Source of the DNA: Bradyrhizobium sp.
Lineage (GTDB): Bacteria; Pseudomonadota; Alphaproteobacteria; Rhizobiales; Xanthobacteraceae
Length of the DNA stretch: 48,396 nt
Assembly: GCF_022844465.1 (NCBI RefSeq)
Contig: NZ_JALHLP010000012.1
Span: 76,694 to 125,089, forward strand
Direction of reading: 5' to 3'
Shown here: piece by piece, positions 7,845 to 16,715 of the stretch
Layout: every line of letters begins with the position of its first letter
Position numbering within the stretch: the first letter of the stretch is position 1
Notes under the pieces: generated by a model
What the model was told of the DNA's origin: nothing
Databases searched by the model: none
The model's input: the letters and a program-made list of their open reading frames with translations, nothing else
Made by a program: the position numbers and the translations under genes

Positions 7845-8102
7845 TCCCTGCTTCTCCAGATCTGGAATCGCCTCCGGCGACGCGCCACGCGGACGGCGGC
7901 CGTCACCTTTTAGCCGATTACGCCGCGAATGGAAGCGCACTGATCACGCGCCCGCGTGGATCGCGGCCGCCGGAAATATCTCCTTTGACCACAAGGCACT
8001 AGCGCTGTGGCAGCATCAGTACTATGTTGGTTCCAACGCCGTCTGGAACATCGCCTCCATCGCGCGTTGGGTGTAATCGCCGGTCGTTCCATTGGTGCTC
8101 TG

Positions 8103-9353
8103 ATGGATCGTTTGCTGCGTTATTTCTTGGAACAATTCGTTCGCCGCGGCACGATCACCTTCACTGCCGCGGGCGGAACCAGATTCACCTGCGGTGACGG
8201 CACTGGCCGTCCGGTGTCGGTCCGCTTCCTGAGCCAACGGACGCAACTGCGGATCCTGCTCAATCCCGAACTGGCGTTCGGCGAAGCCTATATGGATGGC
8301 ACCTTCGTGGTGGAGGACGGTTCCATCGCCGACGCGCTCGAAATCCTGCTGGACCAGCCCGAGATGGTGCCGGGCTGGGCCAAGGCTCAGTGGTGGCTTC
8401 GGTATTTCGGCCGGCATATCCGGCAGTTCAACGGGCGCGGCCGGGCACGGAACAACGTTGCCCATCACTACGACCTCGACCAACGTCTCTATTCCCTGTT
8501 CCTGGACGCCGACAAGCAATACAGCTGCGCCTATTTCGAAACCCCGGATGCCTCGCTCGACGACGCCCAGCTCGCCAAGAAACGGCACTTGGCCGCCAAG
8601 CTTCTGATCGGGCGCGGCGCCCGCGTGCTCGACATCGGCTCGGGCTGGGGAGGTCTTGGTCTCTACCTGGCTGAGATGACCGGCGCCGAGGTCACGGGAA
8701 TTACGTTGTCGTCGGAACAATTGCAGGTCGCCAACGCGCGGGCGAGCGAGAACAGCCTGTCGCGGACGGCGAGGTTCGTGCTCAGCGATTATCGCGACAT
8801 CCCCGGTCGCTTCAACCGGATCGTCTCGGTTGGCATGTTCGAGCATGTCGGCGTCGGCTTCTATGAAACCTATTTCAGGCGATGCGCCGAATTGCTGGAT
8901 AATGACGGCGTCATGGTGCTGCACTCGATCGGCCGTTCCACCGGACCCGATGTCACGAGCCCCTGGATCACCAAATACATCTTTCCCGGCGGCTACATTC
9001 CCGCCCTCTCCGAGGTGCTTCCCGCGATCGAGAAAGCCGGCCTGCTGGTCTGCGACATCGAGATCCTGCGGCTGCACTATGCAGAGACGCTGAAAGCCTG
9101 GCGCGAGCGCTTCATGGCGCGGCGGGAAGAAGCCGTGCGCCTTTACGACGAACGGTTCGCCAGGATGTGGGAATTTTACCTGGCGGGTTCGGAAATGTCG
9201 TTCCGAAAACAGAACCTGATGAATTTCCAGATCCAGATCGCCAAGCGCCAGGGCGTGGTGCCGATGACGCGCGACTACATTGTGGGGGAAGAAGCGCGGC
9301 TTCGCGGGATCGAACTGGGAAAACAGCCGCGGCTGCAACTGGCCGGCGAATAG
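8103..9353 (+). CDS. cfa: Cyclopropane-fatty-acyl-phospholipid synthase
   Basis: This 416-residue SAM-dependent enzyme adds a methylene bridge to unsaturated acyl chains of membrane phospholipids, usually on entry into stationary phase or stress. It has the N-terminal lipid-binding region with FGEAYMDG, the NNVAHHYDLDQRLYSLFLD segment before the methyltransferase domain, the SAM-binding loop VLDIGSGWGGL at about 175-185 and GMFEHVG near 247. The ATG at 8103 gives a typical length; the frame is open 32 codons upstream with no family similarity. With fabD, the desaturase and the thioesterase it is the fourth lipid gene in the first 10 kb. Confidence 0.94.
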   Translation: MDRLLRYFLEQFVRRGTITFTAAGGTRFTCGDGTGRPVSVRFLSQRTQLRILLNPELAFGEAYMDGTFVVEDGSIADALEILLDQPEMVPGWAKAQWWLRYFGRHIRQFNGRGRARNNVAHHYDLDQRLYSLFLDADKQYSCAYFETPDASLDDAQLAKKRHLAAKLLIGRGARVLDIGSGWGGLGLYLAEMTGAEVTGITLSSEQLQVANARASENSLSRTARFVLSDYRDIPGRFNRIVSVGMFEHVGVGFYETYFRRCAELLDNDGVMVLHSIGRSTGPDVTSPWITKYIFPGGYIPALSEVLPAIEKAGLLVCDIEILRLHYAETLKAWRERFMARREEAVRLYDERFARMWEFYLAGSEMSFRKQNLMNFQIQIAKRQGVVPMTRDYIVGEEARLRGIELGKQPRLQLAGE

Positions 9354-9486
9354 GACGCTGCGCCAACACGCGCCTCAGATTCGCATGCGGTAGGACCGGC
9401 CGCAGGCAGCGCTGACGAACGCCGGCCGAGGGGTCGCGACCAGGTTCGCGATTGCGTCCTGCCGCCGCGAGCAAAAATCGAGTCGA

Positions 9487-9502
9487 TGTGATCTGCTTCA
9501 CA
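9487..9502. promoter_or_regulatory. Perfect CRP-type palindrome TGTGA-N6-TCACA
   Basis: TGTGATCTGCTTCACA matches the consensus cAMP receptor protein site exactly and is centred 41 bases before the ATG of the 38-residue peptide gene at 9536. Which CRP/FNR-family protein would bind it in this organism is not known from the window. Confidence 0.55.
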
Positions 9503-9535
9503 CAAGAAACCGGCGGTCTGCCGTAGACGTCGGTT

Positions 9536-9652
9536 ATGAAGCAGCGGAAGCATCCAGCATCCTTCGATGCCGAAACCAGGACCGACTACGCGTTGATCGC
9601 GGCCGGCGTGGGCGCTGCCCTGGTTGCGTTGATCTATCTTATCCTGATCTGA
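9536..9652 (+). CDS. Small single-span membrane peptide (38 aa)
   Basis: The frame encodes a charged N-terminal half (MKQRKHPASFDAETRTDYA) and a C-terminal hydrophobic span (LIAAGVGAALVALIYLILI). The junction, an acidic residue and Tyr followed by ALIAAGVG, recalls Flp/TadA-type pilins (typically EYGLIAA), but the glycine of the pilin cleavage site is missing and the protein is shorter than usual. No strong ribosome binding site is seen. The perfect CRP-type site just upstream supports it being expressed. Could equally be an unrelated one-pass peptide. Confidence 0.5.
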   Translation: MKQRKHPASFDAETRTDYALIAAGVGAALVALIYLILI

Positions 9653-9957
9653 TCAACACCTGAGAGCGCGAGTTGAAACGCCTGGTCGCCCTTGCCCCGG
9701 TTCAGCGCGCGATGAGGTCAGGTTCCCCCTAGGGATCGCCGGTATTTTCAGCGGAACTTGTCGGTATTACCCGCTTCCGGCTTAAACGTCGTCAAGGAGA
9801 ATGCGCGGGCCGGTCCGGATTCACACCTCGCATGTGTGAATCGTGCATAAGGGGGTTTCACTCTTCCACTCTCCCTGGGAGTGGCGCTTTATCGCGCCCC
9901 GCTTCCGCGATTCCCGGAATCCCGACAACGTCAACAATCCGAAGCATAATCTGGCCC
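9653..9957. other. Intergenic region upstream of dnaB, with one hairpin
   Basis: No gene is supported in these 305 bases. The main structure is a perfect inverted repeat, GATTCACAC/GTGTGAATC with a seven-base loop, at 9818-9842, about 115 bases before dnaB. Its inner part TCACA...TGTGA is the reverse arrangement of the CRP-type site at 9487 and so is not an equivalent site. Confidence 0.5.
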
Positions 9958-11457
9958 ATGGCTCCGACTGATTCGAACGTCCTCAAGCTCGCTCCCGACG
10001 TGGGAACCCCGTCGTTTCGAAGCGCGCCGCACAATATCGAGGCGGAACAGAGCTTGTTGGGCGCGATCCTGGTCAATAACGACGCGTTCTACCGGGTTTC
10101 CGACTTCCTCGAGTCGAAGCATTTCTTCGAACCCATTCACCAGGCGATTTTCGAGACCGCCGGCAGCCTGATCCGGATGGGCAAGGTGGCCACCCCCGTT
10201 ACGCTGAAGACGTTCCTGCCGGCGGAGACCGACATCGGTGGAATGACGGTCGGCCAATACCTCGCCCGCCTGGCTGCCGAGGCGACCACGATCATCAACG
10301 CGCAGGACTACGGCCGCACCATCTACGACATGGCGCTGCGCCGCGACCTGATCCGTATCGGCGAGGACATGGTCAACGTCGCCTTCGACGCGCCGGTGGA
10401 TTTCGCCCCGCGCGCGCAGATCGAGGATGCCGAGCGCCAGCTTTACGAACTCGCCGAGTCCGGCCGCTATGATGGCGGCTTCCAGCGCTTTTCACAGGCG
10501 CTCACGGTCGCCGTCGACATGGCGGCGAAAGCCTTTCAGCGTGACGGGAACCTGTCCGGCATTGCCACTGGCCTGCGGGACCTCGACGTCAAGATGGGCG
10601 GCCTGCAACCCTCCGACCTGATCATCGTCGCCGGCCGCCCCGGCATGGGCAAGACGGCGCTGGCCACCAACATCGCCTACAACGTCGCCAAGGCGCATCG
10701 CGCCGAGGTGCAGGTGGACGGCACCATGAAATCCGTCAATGGCGGCATCGTCGGCTTCTTCTCCTGCGAAATGTCCGCCGAACAGCTCGCCACGCGTATC
10801 CTCGCCGAACAAACCAGCATCGCTTCCAGCATGATCCGCCGCGGCGGCATTACCGAAACCGATTTCGAAAAAATCCGCGATTACTCCATCGAGTTGCAGT
10901 CGCTTCCGCTTTACGTCGACGAAACCGGCGGCCTGTCGATCTCGCAGCTCACCGCGCGGGCGCGCCGGCTGAAGCGGCAGAAGGGCCTCGACCTCATCGT
11001 GATCGACTACATCCAGCTTCTGCAGGGATCGGGCAAGCGCTCCGACAACCGCGTGCAGGAAGTGACCGAGATCACCACCAACCTCAAGGCGCTGGCCAAG
11101 GAGCTCAATGTTCCCATCATCGCGCTGTCGCAGCTCTCGCGTCAGGTCGAAAACCGCGACGACAAGCGACCGCAGCTGGCGGATTTGCGCGAATCCGGTT
11201 CGATCGAACAGGACGCCGACGTCGTGATCTTTGTGTACCGCGAGGAATACTACCTGGCCAACAAGGAGCCGCGCATCGGCACGCCCGAGTACGAAAAATG
11301 GCAGCTCGACATGTCGCTGGTTCACGGCAAGGCCGAAGTCATCATCGGAAAGCAGCGCCACGGCCCCACCGGGACGGTCGAGCTCCAGTTCGAGGGCCAG
11401 TTCACGCGCTTCAGCGACCTGGCGCACGACGGCAACGTGCCGGAACGGGGCCATTGA
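9958..11457 (+). CDS. dnaB: Replicative DNA helicase DnaB
   Basis: The 499-residue protein is the hexameric 5'-3' helicase of the replication fork. The N-terminal primase-interaction domain starts at RSAPHNIEAEQSLLGAIL (about 21-38). The RecA-like domain carries Walker A GRPGMGKTAL near 226, a Walker B-type LIVIDYIQLLQG near 345 and the hexamer arginine-finger region QHGPTGT-like (RHGPTGT) near 467. An extra segment after Walker A (around VQVDGTMKSVNGG) is absent in E. coli and common in rhizobial DnaB as I recall. The ATG at 9958 is chosen by homology; the upstream open frame is not DnaB-like. alr follows 48 bases on. Confidence 0.96.
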   Translation: MAPTDSNVLKLAPDVGTPSFRSAPHNIEAEQSLLGAILVNNDAFYRVSDFLESKHFFEPIHQAIFETAGSLIRMGKVATPVTLKTFLPAETDIGGMTVGQYLARLAAEATTIINAQDYGRTIYDMALRRDLIRIGEDMVNVAFDAPVDFAPRAQIEDAERQLYELAESGRYDGGFQRFSQALTVAVDMAAKAFQRDGNLSGIATGLRDLDVKMGGLQPSDLIIVAGRPGMGKTALATNIAYNVAKAHRAEVQVDGTMKSVNGGIVGFFSCEMSAEQLATRILAEQTSIASSMIRRGGITETDFEKIRDYSIELQSLPLYVDETGGLSISQLTARARRLKRQKGLDLIVIDYIQLLQGSGKRSDNRVQEVTEITTNLKALAKELNVPIIALSQLSRQVENRDDKRPQLADLRESGSIEQDADVVIFVYREEYYLANKEPRIGTPEYEKWQLDMSLVHGKAEVIIGKQRHGPTGTVELQFEGQFTRFSDLAHDGNVPERGH

Positions 11458-11505
11458 GGTGGCTGGCGCGGTTGAACCGTCGCCCCCCGCCGCGTAAAAT
11501 GCGGC

Positions 11506-12741
11506 ATGAACATCGCCCCCGATCCCAAATCCATGCCGCAAGCCACCCTGCTTTCGCCTGAGGCGAACCAGGCCGCCGCGCTCGCGAGCGCGACCGGCGT
11601 GCTGACCGTGGATCTCGACGCCATCGTCGCCAACTGGCGCAAGCTCGAAAAGACCGCGGTGCCTGCCGAATGCGCCGGCGTGATCAAGGCGAACGCCTAT
11701 GGCTGCGGCGCTGAACAAGTCGCGCGCGCGCTGTCCGCCGCCGGCTGCAAGACGTTCTTCGTCGCCACCCTCGATGAAGCCCGCGTGGTCCGCGGCGCGG
11801 CGCCGGCGGCTGCGATCTACGTGCTGGACGGATTCTTCCAGAACACCGGCGAGGCCTACGCCAGCATCGACTGCAAGCCCGTCATCGGCGACCTCAATGA
11901 ACTCGCGGAATGGGACGTGTTCTGCCGCCGCTCCGGCTGGTCGGGCGGCGCCGCCATTCACATCGACACCGGCATGAACCGGCTTGGCATGACGGTGACG
12001 GAAGCGCAGGGCATCATCCCACGCATCACCGCGGGCGACCACGGCATCACCCTCGTCATGAGTCATCTCGCGTCCGCGGAGCTGCTCAACAATCCCGCCA
12101 ACGCCAGGCAACTCACTGCCTTTCGCGAGATCGCGAGCCTGTTCTCCGGGGTGTCAAAGTCGCTTGCGAATTCGTCCGGCGTATTCCTGGGCCCGCAATT
12201 CCAGTTCGATCTGGCACGGCCGGGAGCCGCCCTCTATGGCATCAATCCGACGCCCGAAGCCGACAACCCGATGCAGCCCGTGATCGCGCTGAAGGCGCGC
12301 ATCGTGCAGATCCGCGATGTCGAGCGCGGCGACAGCGTCGGCTATGGCGGCACCTGGACCGCGCGGCGTCCGACCCGAATAGCGATCATCTCGGCGGGTT
12401 ATGCCGACGGCTATTTCCGCGCCGCCAGCGCCAATGACGGCACCCGCGGCGCCGAAGTCGTGGTCGCCGGCAAGCGCTGCCCGATCGCAGGGCGGATCTC
12501 CATGGACCTGACGGCGGTCGACGTCACCGATCTCGAAAGGAGCGCCGTGCGGCGCGGCCATTGGGTGACGCTGATCGGCGACGGCATCACGGTCGACGAA
12601 CTTGCCCACCATTTCGGCACGATCGGCTATGAAGTGCTGACCAGCCTCGGCAAGCGCTATGCGCGGATCTACAAGGGCGGCGACGTCACTGCAGAACCCC
12701 CCGCCGCGCCCCCGGCGCAGCCTGCCGCGGCTTCCACCTAG
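11506..12741 (+). CDS. alr: Alanine racemase
   Basis: This PLP enzyme interconverts L- and D-alanine for peptidoglycan. The PLP lysine lies in GVIKANAYGCG (Lys61), and the partner-subunit tyrosine lies in DSVGYGGTW near 280. The IDTGMNRLGM motif near 155 and the C-terminal GRISMDLTAVDVT are also family marks. At 411 residues it has an N-terminal extension of about 30 residues relative to the E. coli enzyme and a Pro/Ala-rich end. It lies immediately after dnaB, a pairing common in alphaproteobacteria. Confidence 0.95.
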   Translation: MNIAPDPKSMPQATLLSPEANQAAALASATGVLTVDLDAIVANWRKLEKTAVPAECAGVIKANAYGCGAEQVARALSAAGCKTFFVATLDEARVVRGAAPAAAIYVLDGFFQNTGEAYASIDCKPVIGDLNELAEWDVFCRRSGWSGGAAIHIDTGMNRLGMTVTEAQGIIPRITAGDHGITLVMSHLASAELLNNPANARQLTAFREIASLFSGVSKSLANSSGVFLGPQFQFDLARPGAALYGINPTPEADNPMQPVIALKARIVQIRDVERGDSVGYGGTWTARRPTRIAIISAGYADGYFRAASANDGTRGAEVVVAGKRCPIAGRISMDLTAVDVTDLERSAVRRGHWVTLIGDGITVDELAHHFGTIGYEVLTSLGKRYARIYKGGDVTAEPPAAPPAQPAAAST

Positions 12742-12879
12742 CGCGCCCACCGCCGGGCCAAAAACAAAATTGCGAAAACAACCCCATGCAAAGGCGAATG
12801 GGAGGCTTGCAGCTCCCTGGCCGCCTCCGTTCGGGCCGAAGTGTCAGGCGAAAAATACCGTGACACCGGCGAGCTTTAC

Positions 12880-13650
12880 ATGAAGATCGCGACATTCAAC
12901 ATCAACAATGTCAACCGCCGCCTGCCCAACCTGTTGCGCTGGCTGCGCGCGGCCAAACCCGACGTCGTGGCGCTTCAGGAACTGAAATCGACCGATGCCG
13001 ATTTCCCGATTGTGGAAATCAACAAGGCCGGCTACGGCGCGGTATGGCGCGGACAGAAGACCTGGAACGGCGTCGCCATTCTGGCCCGCAACGCCGAACC
13101 GGTATTGACGCGCACCGCGCTGCCGGGCGATCGCGGGGATGACGAGGCGCGCTACATCGAGGCCGCCGTCAACGGCATCATCGTCACCAGCATCTATCTG
13201 CCGAACGGCAATCCGCAGCCCGGGCCGAAATTCGACTACAAGCTCGACTGGTTCAGGCGGCTGCGCTCGCACGCCGGCAAACTGCTCAAACAGGATATCC
13301 CGGTGGTGCTGGCCGGCGACTACAACGTCGCGCCGACCGAACTCGATATCTATCCGACAAAGTCATGGGACCAGGACGCGCTGATCCAGCCGAAGAGCCG
13401 CGCGGCGTTCAAGGCGCTGGTGGACCAGGGCTGGACGGATGCTATCCGGACGTTGCACCCGGAAAAACCGATGTTCACGTTCTGGGACTACAAGCGCAAC
13501 CGCTGGCCGCGCGACGCCGGACTGCGGCTCGATCATCTGCTGCTGAGCCCGGCGATTGCGCCGCGCCTGCGCAAGGCCGGCGTCGACCGCAAGGTTCGGG
13601 GCGAGGAAGGCGCCAGCGACCATGCGCCGGCGTGGATCGTGCTGCGTTAG
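12880..13650 (+). CDS. xth: Exodeoxyribonuclease III / AP endonuclease
   Basis: A 256-residue member of the EEP (exonuclease-endonuclease-phosphatase) superfamily, acting in base excision repair on abasic sites and 3' ends. Catalytic landmarks are FNINNVNRR near the start, ALQELK (metal-binding Glu), GDYNVAP (catalytic Asp and Asn) and the C-terminal LDHLLLSP and SDHAPAW motifs. The ATG at 12880 opens with MKIATFN as in the family; 13 upstream in-frame codons have no similarity. Gene symbol xth is used generically for the xthA type. Confidence 0.94.
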   Translation: MKIATFNINNVNRRLPNLLRWLRAAKPDVVALQELKSTDADFPIVEINKAGYGAVWRGQKTWNGVAILARNAEPVLTRTALPGDRGDDEARYIEAAVNGIIVTSIYLPNGNPQPGPKFDYKLDWFRRLRSHAGKLLKQDIPVVLAGDYNVAPTELDIYPTKSWDQDALIQPKSRAAFKALVDQGWTDAIRTLHPEKPMFTFWDYKRNRWPRDAGLRLDHLLLSPAIAPRLRKAGVDRKVRGEEGASDHAPAWIVLR

Positions 13651-13655
13651 GAGGA

Positions 13656-14102
13656 TTATTTTCGGGTGTGGCCCCAGGCCGCGTCCCAGTCCTCGCCGGC
13701 GGCGTCGATGACGCGGCCGTCGGCCTCGAAGAACTTGTTCGGGACCTGGAAGATCGCCAGCATCAGCCCGCCTTGCGGACACCAGGCGACATGGCGGCTG
13801 CCCTCCTCGCGCCAGATGAATTCGCCGGCCTTGCATTCGATGCCCTGCGCCGGACCTTCCTTGTCAACGAGCGAGCCTTCGAGGACATAGGTCTGCTCGA
13901 TGTTGACGTGTTCGTGGTCGGGCAACACCGCGCCCGGCGCGAACCGCATCAGTGCGGTCATTAAGCCGGTCTTGCGATCGAACAGCAGCGTCTTGGCTTC
14001 GCAGCCGGGGAAGCGCGTCTTTTGCCATTCCATGCTGTCGGGGCGAACCAGATGGGAATGAGCGTCCGCGGTCTGCCCGCCCTTCGGTGTCACGGCGTCC
14101 AT
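13656..14102 (-). CDS. Cupin-domain protein, ChrR-like type
   Basis: The 148-residue product is a single cupin barrel. Cupin motif 1 is seen as PGAVLPDHEHVNIEQTYVLEG (two His and a Glu as likely metal ligands near 63-69) and motif 2 near GEFIWREEGSRHVAW. It resembles the ChrR-type cupins that bind Zn as anti-sigma C-terminal domains, but no anti-sigma N-terminal domain or sigma factor gene is present. Enzymatic role unknown. It converges with the exonuclease gene five bases away and diverges from the TauE/SafE gene. Confidence 0.82.
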   Translation of the reverse strand: MDAVTPKGGQTADAHSHLVRPDSMEWQKTRFPGCEAKTLLFDRKTGLMTALMRFAPGAVLPDHEHVNIEQTYVLEGSLVDKEGPAQGIECKAGEFIWREEGSRHVAWCPQGGLMLAIFQVPNKFFEADGRVIDAAGEDWDAAWGHTRK

Positions 14103-14283
14103 GGCGATGCTCCGTTCGTGTGGTTTGAGCCTATCCTAGCAGCTTTGGCTTCGACCGCCAGCCGCGCAATATGCGATCTTCGCGGCAACGCCTACGCTGT
14201 GCGGCGGCGGCCGCCATGACATCGCTATCCGGAAGTTGCTACTGTTTCCGCTCTCGCCCGAACCGTCGCGGAGATCGCATCGC

Positions 14284-15006
14284 TTGAGCTTCGTCTTCGT
14301 CCTCGCGGCCGGGCTTGTCGCCGGCACCCTCTCGGGCATCGTCGGCACCGGTGCGTCGATCATGCTGATGCCGGTACTGGTCAATCACTATGGGCCGAGG
14401 GAAGCGGTGCCGATCATGGCGGTCGCGGCGGTGATGGCGAACCTGTCGCGCGTTCTGGCCTGGTGGCGCGAGGTCGACTGGCGCGCCTGCCTGGCCTATT
14501 CGCTGACAGGCATTCCGGCCGCGGCGCTCGGCGCGCGGACGTTGCTGGCGCTGCCCGCGCACGCCGTCGAGATCGCAATCGGCCTGTTCTTGATCGCCAT
14601 GGTGCCGCTACGGCACTGGCTGGCGCGCCATCAGCTCAAGGCGCAGCTCTGGCATCTGGCGGTGGGCGGCGCGATCATCGGCTATCTCACCGGCATCGTG
14701 GTTTCGACCGGGCCGCTCAGCGTGCCGCTGTTTCTGTCGTTCGGGCTGACCAAAGGCGCGTTTCTCGCCACCGAGGCCGCCAGCTCGCTCGGGCTCTACC
14801 TGAGCAAATCGGTGACCTTCGAGCGCTTCGGCGCGCTGACGCCGGATATTGCGCTCAAGGGCCTGATCGCCGGCGCCTCGCTGATGTCGGGCGCCTTTAT
14901 CGCCAGGCGCATCGTGCTGCGGCTCGAACCCGGTGTCTTTCGCCTGCTGCTGGACGCCATCATGCTGGCCGCCGGCCTCTCGCTGCTGTGGACGGCGTTT
15001 TCGTGA
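14284..15006 (+). CDS. TauE/SafE-family membrane permease
   Basis: A 240-residue protein with about seven membrane helices, of the TauE/SafE family implicated in export of sulfite or organic sulfonates. The repeated half-family motif is visible as GLVAGTLSGIVGTGAS near 10-25 and again as IIGYLTGIVVSTGPLSVPLF near 130-150. The start is a TTG at 14284 preceded by GGAG at suitable distance; an upstream in-frame TTG at 14236 would add 16 polar residues and has a cramped ribosome site. Substrate cannot be assigned; it may share a promoter region with the divergent cupin gene. Confidence 0.85.
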   Translation: MSFVFVLAAGLVAGTLSGIVGTGASIMLMPVLVNHYGPREAVPIMAVAAVMANLSRVLAWWREVDWRACLAYSLTGIPAAALGARTLLALPAHAVEIAIGLFLIAMVPLRHWLARHQLKAQLWHLAVGGAIIGYLTGIVVSTGPLSVPLFLSFGLTKGAFLATEAASSLGLYLSKSVTFERFGALTPDIALKGLIAGASLMSGAFIARRIVLRLEPGVFRLLLDAIMLAAGLSLLWTAFS

Positions 15007-15033
15007 TCAGCCTACTGCGTCAAAATTGCTCGA

Positions 15034-15173
15034 CCTCATCCTGAGGAGCCGCCAACGGGTCCGCGCGAAGCGCGGCCCGATGACAGGCCCCGCGGCGTCT
15101 CGAAGGATGGCCGCGGGGAAGGTCGGAGCCGCATGGTTCGAGACGCGCGTTCCGCGCTCCTCACCATGAGGGT
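15034..15173. repeat. Intergenic GC-rich repeat of the kind dispersed in Bradyrhizobium
   Basis: The segment starts CCTCATCCTGAGGAG and ends CTCCTCACCATGAGG, which are near-inverted termini, with further internal arms such as GGCGTCTCGAAGGATGG against CATGGTTCGAGACGC. I recall very similar elements repeated through Bradyrhizobium genomes. It fills the gap before the cyclase gene and ends just upstream of its ribosome binding site. Confidence 0.65.
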
Positions 15174-15218
15174 CTAAAATAGGGCATGATCCGGTAAGTC
15201 TGAACTGGAGGCGACGTC

Positions 15219-16622
15219 TTGAGCGCATTGGCGGAAGCGGCTGATATCAGCAATCCCGGTAGCGCGGCAGCCGGACGGGCCGAGGTCCGGCAAGACACCT
15301 TGAAATTCGCCGAGGCGGCGCTTACGGACAGCAAGCGCCAGGGCCTGCTGCTCGCCGTTCGCGCCCGCTGGGTGGCGCTGGCGGTGACGGCCGTCACGCT
15401 GCCGATCGTCAATCCAAACCGGGAGGTGATCTACTACGTGCTGATGCTCGGCCTGTTTGCCGTCATCGGCTGGGCCCAGCTCAAGGTCGGCAAGACCGGC
15501 CGGTCCCCGCCGGAGCTGTTGCTGATGTTTTGCGATCTGGCGCTGCTGACCTTTCTCAGCGTCGTGCCCAATCCCTGGAGCACGGTCAATTGGCCGATCG
15601 GGATGCAGTTCAGGTTCGACAGCTTCATCTACTTTTTCGTTTTCCTGGCCGCCGCGACGCTGGCCTATTCGTGGCGCACCGTCGTGACGATGGGAATCTC
15701 GACTTCCGCCCTGTGGGCCATCGGCGTCGGCTGGGTCTATCTGCAGCCCGAAACCCACGCTGCGCTGTCGGAACGCGTCCGGGCCGCGGTCGGCGCCGAC
15801 GTCAGATTGTTCGATATCATCGACCCCGCGGCGATCGGTCTTGGCGCCCGGTTCCAGCAGATCGTTGTCTTCCTGATCGTCGCCATGATCCTGGCGCAGG
15901 CGGCGCGCCGCGCCAACGCCCTGTTAATCCGCCATGCCGGGATCGAACGCGAACGCACCAATTTGGCTCGCTATTTTTCGCCCAATGTCGTCGCGCAACT
16001 GTCGCGAAACGACCAGCCCCTCAAGCAGGTCCGCACCCAGAACGTCGCGGTGCTGTTCGCCGATATCGTCGATTTCACCGCCTATGCGGACGGCCGGACC
16101 CCGGTGGAGATCATCGGCACGCTGCGGCTGTTCCACGAGCGGATGGAACGGGAGGTTTTCCGGCACGACGGCACGCTGGACAAATATCTCGGCGACGGCC
16201 TGATGGCGACCTTCGGCACGCCGTTCACCGGCGATCGCGACGCCGTCAACGCGCTGCGCTGCGCGCAGGCCATGATCGGGTCGATCGATGCTTTGAATTT
16301 GGAACGCAACAAAAGCGGCGAGCCGCCAATCCGGGTCAGCATCGGATTGCACTATGGTGAGGTCGTGCTCGGCGATATCGGATTGAACCGGCTGGAGTTC
16401 GCCGTCATCGGAACGGCGGTCAATGCGGCCAGCCGTCTCGAGACCCTGACCCGCGAGTTCGGTTGCGCCCTGGTGGCCAGCGACGATCTCGTGCGGCGCG
16501 CACGGACCGAAACCGGCAGTTCGAACGCCGACTTCATCCGGCTTGTCGAACAGCCGCCCCGGACGATTCGCGGTCTCGAACAGCCGCTCGGTATCTGGAC
16601 GCGGGACAACATCACGCCGTGA
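15219..16622 (+). CDS. Membrane-bound class III adenylyl cyclase (IIIb-like)
   Basis: The 467-residue protein has five or six membrane spans between residues 45 and 235, a short linker, and a C-terminal cyclase homology domain (about 272-430) that makes cAMP in the cytoplasm. Metal-binding Asp282 (FADIVDF) and Asp326 (YLGDG), the adenine-selecting Lys322, and the transition-state Asn402 and Arg406 are all present, so activity is expected. The second substrate residue is Thr399 instead of Asp (VIGTAVN), the mark of class IIIb cyclases, several of which respond to bicarbonate. The start is TTG at 15219, chosen because GGAGG stands seven bases upstream. Confidence 0.92.
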   Translation: MSALAEAADISNPGSAAAGRAEVRQDTLKFAEAALTDSKRQGLLLAVRARWVALAVTAVTLPIVNPNREVIYYVLMLGLFAVIGWAQLKVGKTGRSPPELLLMFCDLALLTFLSVVPNPWSTVNWPIGMQFRFDSFIYFFVFLAAATLAYSWRTVVTMGISTSALWAIGVGWVYLQPETHAALSERVRAAVGADVRLFDIIDPAAIGLGARFQQIVVFLIVAMILAQAARRANALLIRHAGIERERTNLARYFSPNVVAQLSRNDQPLKQVRTQNVAVLFADIVDFTAYADGRTPVEIIGTLRLFHERMEREVFRHDGTLDKYLGDGLMATFGTPFTGDRDAVNALRCAQAMIGSIDALNLERNKSGEPPIRVSIGLHYGEVVLGDIGLNRLEFAVIGTAVNAASRLETLTREFGCALVASDDLVRRARTETGSSNADFIRLVEQPPRTIRGLEQPLGIWTRDNITP

Positions 16623-16715
16623 TGCGTTGAATTGTGCGATAGATGCGTCCGTTGACATTTTATCTATCTTAGATTGCAAATATCAATATCTTAAATCCCA
16701 AGGGCGTGCTGTCCG

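Noticed and set aside
8042..8066. GGAAC...CGTT resembling an EcfG general-stress promoter before cfa
   Set aside because: The spacing of 15 bases is shorter than the 16-17 expected, so I did not call it.
9800..9842. Twelve-codon leader peptide with AAGGAGA upstream of dnaB
   Set aside because: The ribosome site is too close to the ATG and the peptide has no feature of a known attenuator.
13656..14102. Cupin as a ChrR anti-sigma factor
   Set aside because: There is no anti-sigma N-terminal domain and no ECF sigma gene next to it.
16653..16690. TTGACA-like -35 in AT-rich DNA after the cyclase gene
   Set aside because: No acceptable -10 at the right distance and no rightward gene follows it; the next gene is convergent.
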